From an uncultured Christensenella sp. (GTDB taxonomy: Bacteria > Bacillota > Clostridia > Christensenellales > UBA3700), in contig CAJTNW010000001.1 in NCBI GenBank assembly GCA_910577795.1, positions 16,396 through 80,395 on the forward strand: a stretch of 64,000 bases of DNA, given 5' to 3'. A program made the position numbers and the translations under genes. The notes below the pieces were generated by a model. It did not search any database. It saw nothing but the letters and a program-made list of their open reading frames with translations, and was not told the DNA's origin. Positions 17,039 to 26,602 of the stretch are shown in pieces; positions within the stretch are counted from its first letter, which is position 1, and each line of letters starts with the position of its first letter.

Positions 17039-17857
17039 TTATCTTAATTGCTTTGGTAAATTGCAATATGTTTCCCCAATATTGTTTATTGTATTGTTTT
17101 TGTTTACACCATGAAAGTCACTTCCACCTGTTGCAAACAAACCAAATTGTTTTGCTATTTTTTCAAACACTTCTATTTTATCTGGTGTATGAGTAGGATA
17201 ATAAACTTCTAATCCATCTAACCCATACGGCTTTAAACCTTCTATTAAAGGAATTAATTTTTTTGTATTATATAGTTGCAATGGGTGAGCAATAACTGCT
17301 TTTCCACCACTTGCCTTAATTTCCTGCACCGCTTTTAATGGGGAAATTCTGTTGCTAGGCACATAAGCCAAACTATTTTCGCCTAAATATCTATCAAAAG
17401 CCTCTTGAATAGAGGACACATATCCACCCGCCTTTAAGGCAACAGCAATATGACTTCTACCAATATTGACTTTAGGTAATTTTTCAATATCAATATTTAT
17501 GTTAAACCTTTTTAGTTTATCCAAAATCTTGCCCGCTCTTATTATTCTTTGTTCTAAAAGGTCATTTAACAACTCAAGCAAAACTGGTGAATTATGGTCT
17601 ATATCATATCCCAAAATATGTATTGACATTACACTATAGGCAGAGATTTCTATCCCCGGGACTACTTTTAGTCCAATTTGGTTACCATACAATATCGCAT
17701 CATTTACACCACTAACAATATCATGGTCGGTTATTGCAACACAGTCTAAGCCCTTAAACTTAGCAAGGTCCATTACTTCGCCAACAGTCATAGCACCATC
17801 GCTATGCGTAGTGTGTATATGTAAATCGCTTTTAATAATAGGCATTTTACCTTGCAT
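17039..17857 (-). CDS. PHP-domain metal-dependent phosphoesterase
   Basis: 272 residues. The PHP fold shows SDLHIHTTHSDG near residue 10, VAITDHDIVSG, GIEISAYS, then VIAHPLQL and GSDFHG at the C-terminal side, which together bind two or three metal ions. The length and motif set match the YciV/RNase AM-type enzymes, which remove phosphate from 3',5'-nucleotides or trim RNA 5' ends. Substrate assignment is inference. The ATG follows GGGAGG. It is probably the last gene of the tilS-hpt-cca group, with a 114 bp gap holding one dispersed motif. Confidence 0.85.
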   Translation of the reverse strand: MQGKMPIIKSDLHIHTTHSDGAMTVGEVMDLAKFKGLDCVAITDHDIVSGVNDAILYGNQIGLKVVPGIEISAYSVMSIHILGYDIDHNSPVLLELLNDLLEQRIIRAGKILDKLKRFNINIDIEKLPKVNIGRSHIAVALKAGGYVSSIQEAFDRYLGENSLAYVPSNRISPLKAVQEIKASGGKAVIAHPLQLYNTKKLIPLIEGLKPYGLDGLEVYYPTHTPDKIEVFEKIAKQFGLFATGGSDFHGVNKNNTINNIGETYCNLPKQLR

Positions 17858-17930
17858 TATATCCTCCCACTTTTTACTTTGCGTAAAACAACTGCTTGTA
17901 CTTATTTGTCTTTAAAATTTAAATTAACTA

Positions 17931-17948
17931 TTCAAAAATCGCTATTAA
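17931..17948 (+). repeat. Dispersed AAAATCGS motif, copy 4
   Basis: TTCAAAAATCGCTATTAA, identical over 18 bases to the copy at 18692. Confidence 0.7.
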
Positions 17949-17971
17949 ATCATTTTTTATTTAATATTCAA

Positions 17972-19321
17972 TTAATTTTTAGTCAACCTATTAATTATTT
18001 CTTCCTTTGTAGGAACTCTTCCATTTTGCAAAATCCATAACATAATTTTGCCAAGCAACTCGCCTACTTCCTTGCCACAATATCCTAAACTTAGCAAATC
18101 ATTACCATTAATAGGCAAATCTTTTATAGTAAAAGGCATATTGTCATTTATCATTTTATTCTTTAAATCTATTAATTTTTGTGTGGCACTATCATCATAA
18201 TTATTAGGATTAGTTGCCATACCATCTGCTCGCCTTAGCATTATAAAATCGTCAAAGTAATCTATATTGTCTGCAATAAAAACTCTGCATTTGGACATTC
18301 TTGTTTTTCCATCAACATTAAACATATGTATTTTAACAAGTCTACTTATTATTTGGGTGTCATTTTGAGAAAACTTAAGTCTTGTCAAAATATCCTTTGC
18401 CATATCGCTACCAACAATTTCGTGAGTATACATATTGCCATATTTATTATAAAGTTCCGCCTTTGCAATATCATGAAGCAACCCTGCCATCATTAATCTT
18501 GGAGGCAAATAATCTATAATTTTTAATGTGTGATTATAAACATCATACAAATGGTACTTTGGATTTTGTGGCATACCTATCATTAAATTAATTTCAGGTA
18601 TTATATATTCCATTGCACCAATATCCACTAACATTCTAATACCATCGCTAGGATTTACACCATTGTTTTTGCTGTTATACTTAAAAACACCTTCAAAAAT
18701 CGCTATTAATTCGTCTTTTATCCGCTCTTTAGATATATCTTTTAGCATAAACGAATACTTTTTTGCGTCCTTTAAAGTTTCAGTTTCTATACCAAAACCT
18801 AACTGCACATAAAACCTTACTAGCCTCATAATACGCAAAGCATCTTCACTTAAAGTAACATCACGCACAGCACGTAAAACTTTGTTATTAATATCTTGCA
18901 CACCACCTACTAAATCTATAATTTTATTTTCAATTATGTCATAGTACAAAGCATTGCAAGTAAAATCTCGTCTTAAAGCATCTTCTTTTATGTTATCAGT
19001 AAAAATACATTTTGCTGGTTTATGGTCACCTTTTTTTAGTGGGTAACTATCCTGTCTAAAAGTAGTATATTCAAACTTAATATTATCCACCTTAATAACC
19101 AAAGTACCTGTCCTTTTGTAGGACGCAACAATTTTATAGTTAGTTCCCAAAAGCAACTCCTCTACCTTTTGAGGAAGTAATTTGCTTGTAATATCATAAT
19201 CGCTTACCGGATAGCCTAAAAGACTATTACGTACAGCGCCACCAACTATATACAAAGGTGCAAAAGGTTTAAATATTTCTGCTAGCCTAAAAAGGCTTTC
19301 TGGAATAATACTTTTTAACAT
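17972..19321 (-). CDS. cca: CCA-adding tRNA nucleotidyltransferase
   Basis: 449 residues from the ATG at 19321, preceded by GGAGAG; a TTG six codons upstream, just after the hpt stop, is the alternative. It builds or repairs the tRNA 3' CCA end. The nucleotidyltransferase head shows IVGGAVRNSLLGYPVSDYDI (metal aspartates) and the RRDFTCNAL motif; an RNA-binding segment follows, then an HD domain (AGLLHDIAKAE, with a later ISRLVKIHM). The HD domain is common in Gram-positive and E. coli-type enzymes. It lies directly downstream of hpt, almost abutting, so the two are co-transcribed. Confidence 0.94.
   Translation of the reverse strand: MLKSIIPESLFRLAEIFKPFAPLYIVGGAVRNSLLGYPVSDYDITSKLLPQKVEELLLGTNYKIVASYKRTGTLVIKVDNIKFEYTTFRQDSYPLKKGDHKPAKCIFTDNIKEDALRRDFTCNALYYDIIENKIIDLVGGVQDINNKVLRAVRDVTLSEDALRIMRLVRFYVQLGFGIETETLKDAKKYSFMLKDISKERIKDELIAIFEGVFKYNSKNNGVNPSDGIRMLVDIGAMEYIIPEINLMIGMPQNPKYHLYDVYNHTLKIIDYLPPRLMMAGLLHDIAKAELYNKYGNMYTHEIVGSDMAKDILTRLKFSQNDTQIISRLVKIHMFNVDGKTRMSKCRVFIADNIDYFDDFIMLRRADGMATNPNNYDDSATQKLIDLKNKMINDNMPFTIKDLPINGNDLLSLGYCGKEVGELLGKIMLWILQNGRVPTKEEIINRLTKN
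18692..18709 (+). repeat. Dispersed AAAATCGS motif, copy 5 (inside cca)
   Basis: TTCAAAAATCGCTATTAA, identical to copy 4. In the coding sense it encodes LIAIFE. Confidence 0.7.
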
Positions 19322-19339
19322 TAACTCTCCACTATACAA

Positions 19340-19879
19340 TTATTTTATATAAACAGATGGTGACAATACGCAAATATCCTTAAGATTACGATAATTTTGA
19401 GCATAGTCTAAACCATAGCCAATAACAAACTCGTCAGGTATAACCTTTCCGTTATAATCTGTTACAATATCAACCTCACGCCTTTCTGGTTTGTCTAGCA
19501 TTGTAACAACTTTTAAGCATTTAGGCTCACGCACCATTAACAATTCAGTCAAACTTTTAATAGTTCTTCCGCTATCAATAATATCCTCAACTATCAAAAC
19601 ATTTTTGCCCTTAATATTTTCGGATAAATCTTTAATGATTTTAACATCTTTGCTTGAAGTAGTACTATTGCCATAACTAGATAGCACCATAAAATCAAAC
19701 TTAACATCAAGTTTAATCTCTCTTACTAAATCACTAAAGAAAATACAGGACCCTTTTAAAATACAAACCACTATAAGTTCTTCACCCAAAAAGTCTTTTG
19801 TAATTTGCTCTCCTAAATTTTTTACTATAGTTGCTATTTCTTCTTTTGGTATAAGCACTTTTTCAATATCGTTGCACAT
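19340..19879 (-). CDS. hpt: Hypoxanthine phosphoribosyltransferase
   Basis: 179 residues, normal for the family. It converts hypoxanthine or guanine plus PRPP to IMP or GMP in purine salvage. The PRPP loop is VLIVEDIIDSGRT (about 115-127). The early ILKGSCIFFSDLVREI and the late VIGYGLDYAQNYRNL sequence, which binds the purine, are both present. The ATG follows AGGAG. The tilS-hpt order is conserved in Firmicutes, usually with ftsH next; here ftsH lies 25 kb away. Confidence 0.96.
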   Translation of the reverse strand: MCNDIEKVLIPKEEIATIVKNLGEQITKDFLGEELIVVCILKGSCIFFSDLVREIKLDVKFDFMVLSSYGNSTTSSKDVKIIKDLSENIKGKNVLIVEDIIDSGRTIKSLTELLMVREPKCLKVVTMLDKPERREVDIVTDYNGKVIPDEFVIGYGLDYAQNYRNLKDICVLSPSVYIK

Positions 19880-19912
19880 TTTCTTTTCTCCTACGTATTT
19901 ATTTATCTTATC

Positions 19913-21232
19913 TTAATTGCTTATTAAATTAATTTTGTAAATCTTTTTACTTGTATCAAGCAGTTTTGCTTTTTCTGCTATCTCTACCCCACACACGCAA
20001 AGTATGTCATTACCATTTGCAATAACGGGCAGCCTATCCCTAAACCTAAGTGGTACTTTTTTATCAGTCAAAAAATCACCCAAACTTTTACTGCCACCAC
20101 CAAACTTTGCTATCCTATCGCCATTTTGCCTTTGCCTAATAACAAGACTATCTAAATCAAAATCATCTACTGCAATATACAAAGTTTTGTTTATTCCTGC
20201 ACTATCATTTAAATTGTTTTTGCAAAAATCATTAACCTTTTGCACTACTAATTCAAACCCACTTATTTCAAAAAATCCCTCTGAAAATCGGTATTTTACT
20301 ATAGGATAATCATTTTTTTTGGTAATTACTACTCCATCTTTTTCTTTATACACAGTAGTGTTATACGGCATATCTAAACTGCCCATTTTGCCACATACAG
20401 CAAAGTCAATTATGCTTTTTATATGCCTTTCCTCAATATCCGCAACCACACCTAAAAGGCTAAAACCCCTTCGTATCATTTCCGCTTGTATGACAATATG
20501 TCTACCTTTTAAGTCGCAGTAAACACCATCATTTTCTAAACACAATGCAGGAGTATTTTGGTCAATAAAATCCGCTATCTCTTTTGCTCTTTCGGCTAAC
20601 TTGATTAAATTTTTATCAATTGCAGGATAAACTTTTTTTATACTAGGCAATATTTGATTACGGATAAAATTGCGGCTATAATTATTGTCCTTATTTGTAC
20701 TATCCTCGCAAAACTCTATTTTATTTTTATCAACATACTCCAAAATTTCTTGTTTAGTAGTAAAAAGCAAAGGTCTTAAAATATGCCCATCTTCAACAGA
20801 CATACCTTGTAAGCCATCAATGCCCGTACCCCTTGCAATGTGCATAAACACACTTTCCGCTTGGTCTTGTGCATGGTGAGCCGTTGCCACTGCACTAGCA
20901 TACTGTTGCACTGCAGCCTCAAAAATTTTATGCCTTAATATACGTGCAGCCTGCTCTATTGTATAGCCGTTTTCTTTTGCAAAGCCAATTGCATCTACAT
21001 CATATTTTTTTAACTCTATACCATACTTATCCGCATAGCATTTTACAAAATCGCTATCTCGTCTGCTTTCTTCCCCTCTAATATGATGGTCTATGTTAAT
21101 AATCAAAAAACTATCTTTGGGGCGATTTTGCCTAAACCACTCCAGCATAGCCATACTATCTACCCCACCACTTACCGCAAGTGCAATAACAGGATATGTA
21201 TTTATAATAGAAACAATATGCGATTTTATCAT
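19913..21232 (-). CDS. tilS: tRNA(Ile)-lysidine synthetase
   Basis: 439 residues. It modifies C34 of the CAU-anticodon tRNA-Ile to lysidine using ATP, allowing AUA decoding; AUA codons are common here, so the gene should be essential. The PP-loop ALAVSGGVDSMAML starts at about residue 18, followed by HHIRGEESRRDSDFV, TAHHAQDQAESV and the C-terminal substrate domains (FGGGSKSLGDFLTDKKVP). The N terminus is short and the predicted transcript starts at the A of the ATG, so translation may be leaderless. Two copies of the dispersed motif lie inside. Confidence 0.95.
   Translation of the reverse strand: MIKSHIVSIINTYPVIALAVSGGVDSMAMLEWFRQNRPKDSFLIINIDHHIRGEESRRDSDFVKCYADKYGIELKKYDVDAIGFAKENGYTIEQAARILRHKIFEAAVQQYASAVATAHHAQDQAESVFMHIARGTGIDGLQGMSVEDGHILRPLLFTTKQEILEYVDKNKIEFCEDSTNKDNNYSRNFIRNQILPSIKKVYPAIDKNLIKLAERAKEIADFIDQNTPALCLENDGVYCDLKGRHIVIQAEMIRRGFSLLGVVADIEERHIKSIIDFAVCGKMGSLDMPYNTTVYKEKDGVVITKKNDYPIVKYRFSEGFFEISGFELVVQKVNDFCKNNLNDSAGINKTLYIAVDDFDLDSLVIRQRQNGDRIAKFGGGSKSLGDFLTDKKVPLRFRDRLPVIANGNDILCVCGVEIAEKAKLLDTSKKIYKINLISN
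20282..20296 (+). repeat. Dispersed AAAATCGS motif, copy 6 (inside tilS)
   Basis: TGAAAATCGGTATTTT; the coding sense gives KYRFS, a different frame from the copy in cca. Confidence 0.6.
21046..21059 (+). repeat. Dispersed AAAATCGS motif, copy 7 (inside tilS)
   Basis: CAAAATCGCTATCT; the core matches at 11 of 12 bases. The coding sense gives RDSDFV. Confidence 0.5.
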
Positions 21233-21238
21233 ATTTCT

Positions 21239-21267
21239 ATTATATAACTATTTAATGATTTTTGCAA
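21239..21267 (-). promoter_or_regulatory. Sigma-A promoter giving a leaderless tilS mRNA
   Basis: TTGCAA, 17 bp and TATAAT on the minus strand. Only six bases separate the -10 from the ATG at 21232, so transcription should begin at the start codon. No ribosome binding site is present. Confidence 0.75.
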
Positions 21268-21304
21268 GGATTTATATTATTTAAAAATTTTAATTTATAA
21301 TAAT

Positions 21305-21337
21305 ATAAAAAAGCATAACCCCAAACTGAGTTATGCT
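21305..21337 (-). terminator. Intrinsic terminator after spoIIE
   Basis: AAGCATAAC pairs with GTTATGCTT and a T run follows on the minus strand. It separates spoIIE from tilS. Confidence 0.87.
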
Positions 21338-21370
21338 TAATTTTAACTTGATTTTTTACAAAAACCAACT

Positions 21371-23752
21371 TTATTTTTTATTATAAATTTTAGCAACAAT
21401 AACTGTGCTATCATCTTTTGCACCACCTGCTGTTGCTTGGTGCAATATGTCTTCTGCCAGTTGTTCAGGATTAGTGCTTGGGTTATTTATAATAATGTCA
21501 CAAATACTATCTTGACCTAAATAGTCAGATATTCCGTCAGTAAACATTACCATAATATCCCCATCCATAACAATGTGCCTATCCGTATAAGGTTTTGCTT
21601 CCTCTACAATACCCAAAGGCAATGCCCCACCGCCTAACAAATAGCACTTGTTGTTTCTGATAAGCAAACTTTGCGTTCCACCCAACTTGATTATATCAAT
21701 TATTCCAGCAGTCAAATCCACCATTGCCAAGTCTATGCAAGTAAAAGTTTCGCTATTGTAAGTAGCAAGTATTTTGTTAATTAATGATAGTATAGCATTG
21801 TTATTAAAACCAGCCTTATAAAAGTTTTCTATCATACCTATTGTAGAGGTGGAATTAAAGTTTGCAACCTCACCACTACCCATACCATCACAAAGCACTA
21901 GCATAAACTTATCATACGCAACCTTTTGTATGCTAAAAGTATCCCCGCTAGCCCTGCTACCATCCATTGCACAGGTTGCTACACCATACGTTATTGCATA
22001 TTGAGGTGCTTGCTTTAGTGTTACAATATCAAACCCGGATATTTTGGACGGACTGCAGTCTACCACCTCAAAAACACCTTTTAGCACTTTGGATACCACA
22101 TTTGGCAGTGCAGATTTGGAACTATCTTTTCGCCTTACAGTAAGAGTTACACCATACACACCATTTTCGCCACTAACAACTATATCACGGCAAACAATGT
22201 TAAAATAATAAAGTTCGGTAATTATACTTTGCTCACTTTCCGTATCAAAAAATACTGCACTTCGTATTTCTGTACCCAAGGACATAAGCATGGCACTTAA
22301 ACTTTGCATTTGCTCACCCAAAATAATCCTACCAGCACCAATTTGATTTTTCCTATACAAAAACTTAACTAATTTTTGAGATTTATCCAAAACAAGATTA
22401 ATAAGCGAATCTTGCTTAGTGCACCTACTTTGCAAAAATGGCGATAAATCGTCCTTTGTTACAATACCATTGTACATTGCCTTATCTACTATATCTTTTA
22501 TTGCAAGTGTAGTATCACCACCCAGCATAGCCGAGCAAAACTTAAAATTAGGGCATTTGGAGCAATGTTCCACAGCAATTTCACCAGCAAGTTCCAAACT
22601 ATTATTTGCAGTAACAACCAGTTCCGTACCGCCTAAAACCCCACCTATTTCCGCAAAAACCTTTGCCATATCACTTAGTTTTTTGCTTGTTTCTTGCCTA
22701 TTTCGTAGCACAACTGAATGTTCTGCATTTTGACTTGTTCCCCCGCCAAACAAATGAACAAAGTGTTCTTTTGCATTTTTTGGTATAAGCAAAAATACTA
22801 TCATACCAACAGCAACCGCTATAATATGAAAATAATCGTATTTGCCAAACGCGTTAAAATACATACCAACAAAAACGTCGCCTATTATAAAAGCAATTGC
22901 AGAAATATAAATGTTGCTTTTTGCAAAAAGCAAGGCAAAAGCCACGCAAAGCACAAGTCCGCCCGCTATCATAATATTGCCACCCTCAAGTCCAGCGCCA
23001 ATACCAAGCACAACCGCACCAACAAACCCAACCCCAATTTTGCCAGAAAATACAAGTATCATAAGTGCAAAGGTAGAAATAAGGTAAAATGGCTTAAACC
23101 CAAAAATATCTATAGCAAAAAGCCCTATAGATAGTGCAACAACCAAAGTGGCAAGTCCAAAAAGTTCGTCTTTTGCCAAGTGATATTTTGCACCCCTAAC
23201 AATTACTGCATAAAGTGCAATAGTTGCAGTGTAAGTGAATATTTGAGATATAATTACCGCACAAACAGCATGCACAAGTTGCCCTGTAGCGGTAAGATTA
23301 AACAAAATAACTGGCAACTGGCAAATTAAAGCATATAGGTTTGTTTGCAACATTTTCATAGGTCTTAACAAAAATTGATGCAACATTCTTGCCGCTATAA
23401 AAACAACAGCCGGCAAAACAGCAATAACAAACCTAGATACACTAAACCCAGTAACTATGCTAGACAAAATATATCCGACTGACAATAAAAAAACGTTTTC
23501 TCTGCAATAAACCAAGCCTACAAATAAACCTAGAGTAAAAGGTGTAAGTCCTGCACTTGATTTTGCAAAATTAAGCAAAATCATCATGGCAAAATAGCCT
23601 ACATACTTAGCAATTTCCAACAGCAGAGTTTTTCGGTCTAAAGTATGCCTAGCCTCCCTGTACTTAAAGCCGTTTACTCTTTTTTTGCCATTATGTATAG
23701 GTAATTTTACCTCTTGCGTACCAATATCCTCAATTAATAAATCGTCTTTCAT
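21371..23752 (-). CDS. spoIIE: Stage II sporulation protein E, membrane serine phosphatase
   Basis: 793 residues, close to the 827 of B. subtilis. About ten membrane helices occupy residues 45-330. A central cytoplasmic region follows, with a cysteine cluster (CSKCPNFKFC), then a PP2C-type domain from about 590 (VLCDGMGSGEVAN, VMFTDGISDYLG, DDSTVIVAKI) holding the metal aspartates. SpoIIE dephosphorylates SpoIIAA to release sigma-F in the forespore and localises to the polar septum. Its presence says the organism, or its recent ancestor, sporulates. The promoter is unclear; a weak Spo0A-box-like TGTCAAA lies near 23822. Confidence 0.95.
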   Translation of the reverse strand: MKDDLLIEDIGTQEVKLPIHNGKKRVNGFKYREARHTLDRKTLLLEIAKYVGYFAMMILLNFAKSSAGLTPFTLGLFVGLVYCRENVFLLSVGYILSSIVTGFSVSRFVIAVLPAVVFIAARMLHQFLLRPMKMLQTNLYALICQLPVILFNLTATGQLVHAVCAVIISQIFTYTATIALYAVIVRGAKYHLAKDELFGLATLVVALSIGLFAIDIFGFKPFYLISTFALMILVFSGKIGVGFVGAVVLGIGAGLEGGNIMIAGGLVLCVAFALLFAKSNIYISAIAFIIGDVFVGMYFNAFGKYDYFHIIAVAVGMIVFLLIPKNAKEHFVHLFGGGTSQNAEHSVVLRNRQETSKKLSDMAKVFAEIGGVLGGTELVVTANNSLELAGEIAVEHCSKCPNFKFCSAMLGGDTTLAIKDIVDKAMYNGIVTKDDLSPFLQSRCTKQDSLINLVLDKSQKLVKFLYRKNQIGAGRIILGEQMQSLSAMLMSLGTEIRSAVFFDTESEQSIITELYYFNIVCRDIVVSGENGVYGVTLTVRRKDSSKSALPNVVSKVLKGVFEVVDCSPSKISGFDIVTLKQAPQYAITYGVATCAMDGSRASGDTFSIQKVAYDKFMLVLCDGMGSGEVANFNSTSTIGMIENFYKAGFNNNAILSLINKILATYNSETFTCIDLAMVDLTAGIIDIIKLGGTQSLLIRNNKCYLLGGGALPLGIVEEAKPYTDRHIVMDGDIMVMFTDGISDYLGQDSICDIIINNPSTNPEQLAEDILHQATAGGAKDDSTVIVAKIYNKK

Positions 23753-23978
23753 ATACTTTACCTCAAATAGTGAATTCTTAAAAATAATACCAAAATTTAA
23801 GGCAAAATAAAATATTAATCTGTCAAAAGAACTATAGTATTTTTCTTTTTTTGTAATAAATTATCAAAAACAAAATTGCAATTAATAGACTTTTTCAACT
23901 TATCCTTATATATTTTGTAATATATATTATTTTTTCTATTAATCATTATTGTTATTATTAAATACATTTTGTAAAACA

Positions 23979-24012
23979 AAAATCACTCTGCTTACCACAG
24001 AGTGATTTTTTA
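23979..24012. terminator. Bidirectional terminator after the GPH symporter
   Basis: AATCACTCTG pairs with CAGAGTGATT over 7 nt, with T-rich runs on both strands. It ends the minus-strand symporter gene. Confidence 0.88.
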
Positions 24013-24035
24013 TTTTATATTAATATCAACACTAA

Positions 24036-25841
24036 TTATTCAGCAGTTTCTTCAGTTTTCTCTTCCACTACGTCAGTTTTGTCTTCGGTAACAACTTCTT
24101 CTGCAGTTTCCTCAGCCTTAACTTCTGCCTCTTCTTCAACAACTGGAGTTTCCTCTACTACTTCCTCAGTTTTCGCCTCAAGAGCCTCTTGAGTATCTAC
24201 TGGCATAACAACTGGCTCTACTTCTACTGCTTGAGTATCATTAGCAGCATTTTCAACTACCTCAGTATTTTCTGCACCTTCAGCAGTAACTTCTGTCTCC
24301 AAAGTCATTGCGCTATCGTCCCCATTACCAAGACGTTTTGCGTTTAGTTCGTCAAGTATTCTTGTGTGCTCTTTGTCAGTAAGTTCATACTTAAGCATTG
24401 GGATAATTGACAATACCATACCAATTGCAGGAGGGATAGATACTAGGAAGAACATAATCATAGCAAAAGTTCTATATTCTTCAGCAAAAGTAACAAGACC
24501 AGAGTTTAGTGCTGAGTTCATACTAGTAATAGCATCTGTCTCATAACCAACTATCATATAGCAAAGACCTTGTATCATAACAGCAATACCTGCTGCAAGT
24601 TTTGTAAGGAATGACTGACCAGAGAAGAATACACCATCTGGACGAGTGCCGTTTTTGTGCTCTTCGTAGTCTACGCAGTCTGCTATCATCATTGACTGCA
24701 ATACCATAATAAATCCTACACCAGCACTTGCAAGTAAGAAAGCAATTGCAAGTAAAATAATAGGAACACCACCCAAAGTAGTTGGGAATATTAAATATAG
24801 TACAAATATTAATGCAAACGCAACACCAGAAACAATGTTCATCACATTAAATATAGTCTTTTTCTCAAACTTTTTGCAAAGGATAGGAGTTAAAGCCATA
24901 GCGCCAAATTGACCGCCAAATACACCAATAGCAATAGGACCATATTGTAACAAGATATTTTTAACAAAATCTGCAGTTGCACCATTGTTACCAAAATACA
25001 TTGTCATAAGTGGCATTGCTAGGATAAGCAACAATTGGAATGGACTTCTAATAATACCAGAAATTAAAATTCTGCGGAAAGGTTTGTTACCCCACATAAT
25101 TTTAAAGTTATCAATGATACCTCTCTTCTTTTCCTCTTCGCAGTCCACTCTTTCTTTTGCAAGTGCTGCACATTGGAATAGAATTGTACCAATAATAGCA
25201 AGTACGATAGCAACTATAATAAATGCTAATTGCAAGTTTTTAGCAACTTTATCAGAACCACCAGGTAGCATATTTGCCAAAGCCTGAGCAATTGGAACCA
25301 TGATAAATCCTAAAGCACCACCAATACCCGCAACCATTCTTGCAAGTGATAAAAGATTAGTACGTTTAGACTCATGTGCTGTCATACGAGATGCAATACC
25401 CCAAAGAGGAATATCCGCTGCAGTATACAACATACCCCAAAGGATATACGAAATACCTGCCCAAGCAATTATCATAACATTAGCACCAACACTGTTTGAT
25501 TTACTATAAATACCATTAGCAAAACATAGTATAGTACCTATCATAATAATGACTGGCATAAAAATCAAATACGGTCTGCACTTACCCCACTTGCTTTTTG
25601 TTTTATCTACGAAAGTACCCATCATTGGGTCATTAATTGCGTCCCATACACGTGCTATTGCCATAATAACAGAAATAGCCATTGCAGGAAGAGCAATAAC
25701 ATTGCTGAAATAGAATGCTAAGCCAGAACTAATAATACCATAAATGATATTCTGACCAGCCATACCAATTAAGTAGCCATTGCGCTCTTTCGCAGTATAA
25801 GAAAGAGGGTCATTTTCTACTTTTTTTCTTACTTTTGCCAT
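24036..25841 (-). CDS. GPH-family sugar:cation symporter with acidic C-terminal tail
   Basis: 601 residues. Residues 1 to about 500 form a twelve-helix MFS carrier of the glycoside-pentoside-hexuronide type (MelB/LacS/UidB relatives). The diagnostic loop is INDPMMGTFVDKTKSKWGKCRPYLI, and the cytoplasmic loop DCVDYEEHKNGTRPDG is also typical. It probably imports a glycoside with a cation, which fits the glycosidases at both ends of the window. The last 90 or so residues are unusual: an unstructured Glu/Val/Ala/Thr-rich tail (VVEE, TEEV, KAEE repeats). It is not the PTS IIA-like domain of LacS. The substrate is unknown. Confidence 0.9.
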   Translation of the reverse strand: MAKVRKKVENDPLSYTAKERNGYLIGMAGQNIIYGIISSGLAFYFSNVIALPAMAISVIMAIARVWDAINDPMMGTFVDKTKSKWGKCRPYLIFMPVIIMIGTILCFANGIYSKSNSVGANVMIIAWAGISYILWGMLYTAADIPLWGIASRMTAHESKRTNLLSLARMVAGIGGALGFIMVPIAQALANMLPGGSDKVAKNLQLAFIIVAIVLAIIGTILFQCAALAKERVDCEEEKKRGIIDNFKIMWGNKPFRRILISGIIRSPFQLLLILAMPLMTMYFGNNGATADFVKNILLQYGPIAIGVFGGQFGAMALTPILCKKFEKKTIFNVMNIVSGVAFALIFVLYLIFPTTLGGVPIILLAIAFLLASAGVGFIMVLQSMMIADCVDYEEHKNGTRPDGVFFSGQSFLTKLAAGIAVMIQGLCYMIVGYETDAITSMNSALNSGLVTFAEEYRTFAMIMFFLVSIPPAIGMVLSIIPMLKYELTDKEHTRILDELNAKRLGNGDDSAMTLETEVTAEGAENTEVVENAANDTQAVEVEPVVMPVDTQEALEAKTEEVVEETPVVEEEAEVKAEETAEEVVTEDKTDVVEEKTEETAE

Positions 25842-25913
25842 AACTTCACCCTTTAACCTTATTATAATTTAAAAAGTTGATATTAATCTAAATCTTTAAA
25901 AAATTACAAAGTA

Positions 25914-25942
25914 AGTATATCATATATTTTATTTATATTCAA
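25914..25942 (-). promoter_or_regulatory. Sigma-A promoter for the GPH symporter
   Basis: TTGAAT, 17 bp and TATACT on the minus strand. No obvious catabolite-repression site is visible. Confidence 0.78.
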
Positions 25943-26088
25943 TATTTTTTTTAAAATTAAACATACATTTTACACAATTTTTTTTATTACCATAAATTAT
26001 AGCCAGTTTGTTTCTTTAATTTTTAAATATGTTACCTTTCTACCATTTTTTACCATAGCCATACCTTGCTTATTGATAAACCAAAGTA

Positions 26089-26117
26089 TTGACTTTTTTA
26101 ATAAACTTTGTTATATT
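26089..26117 (+). promoter_or_regulatory. Sigma-A promoter for the gene at 26157
   Basis: TTGACT, 17 bp and TATATT on the plus strand. Confidence 0.75.
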
Positions 26118-26156
26118 TATTATACTCAAAAACAATTAAATTAAAAAAGGATTATT

Positions 26157-26600
26157 ATGTTACCCCTAAACGAATTACACAAAATTTTAACAGACAATAA
26201 TATAAATGTATCTGAATTTACACCACAAAATATTTGCAAAATTTATGGCAGCAACTTGAATAACGAAAAAGTATTATCCCTTTTGCAAGAAATGGTGCTT
26301 GCAGTAATAGACTTTGATACTCCGCTTTATGACATATTGGCATACGCAGACGATTTTGAAAAAGATTTGAATTTGGAAGAAGGCACAACTTTTGTTTGTG
26401 ATATATTGTATATAGTAATATCTAATATGTTAGTATGTAAGGAAAATGCAGACCGCCTTATGGACTTGATAGAAGATGCCGACATTTTGGACGCATACAA
26501 TGCACTAATGCAAGATTACAAACAATTTTTATCCGAAAAGCAAATAAACTTGCTAAAGGAACTTGCAAAAAACACTTTTGATAGTGCTGTTTTGGTGTGA
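26157..26600 (+). CDS. Hypothetical acidic helical protein
   Basis: 147 residues that I do not recognise. It is acidic and rich in Leu, Asp, Glu and Asn, with a probable all-helical fold and no signal peptide or clear membrane helix. A short Asp/Glu-rich middle (AYADDFEKDLNLEEG) and one hydrophobic helix (about 78-95: CDILYIVISNMLVC) stand out. The ATG follows AAGGA and the gene has its own promoter, so expression is credible. It converges on the phosphatase gene with only 2 bp between the stop codons. Function unknown. Confidence 0.7.
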   Translation: MLPLNELHKILTDNNINVSEFTPQNICKIYGSNLNNEKVLSLLQEMVLAVIDFDTPLYDILAYADDFEKDLNLEEGTTFVCDILYIVISNMLVCKENADRLMDLIEDADILDAYNALMQDYKQFLSEKQINLLKELAKNTFDSAVLV

Positions 26601-26602
26601 TA

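Larger units (their letters stand above)
25842..26156. other. Gene-free divergent promoter region
   Basis: It holds the symporter promoter with its leader of about 70 nt, and the promoter of the plus-strand gene at 26157. Nothing else is seen in the AT-rich middle. Confidence 0.6.

Noticed and set aside
23815..23835. Spo0A box upstream of spoIIE
   Set aside because: TGTCAAA differs from the TGTCGAA consensus at a key base and no well-spaced promoter elements go with it.
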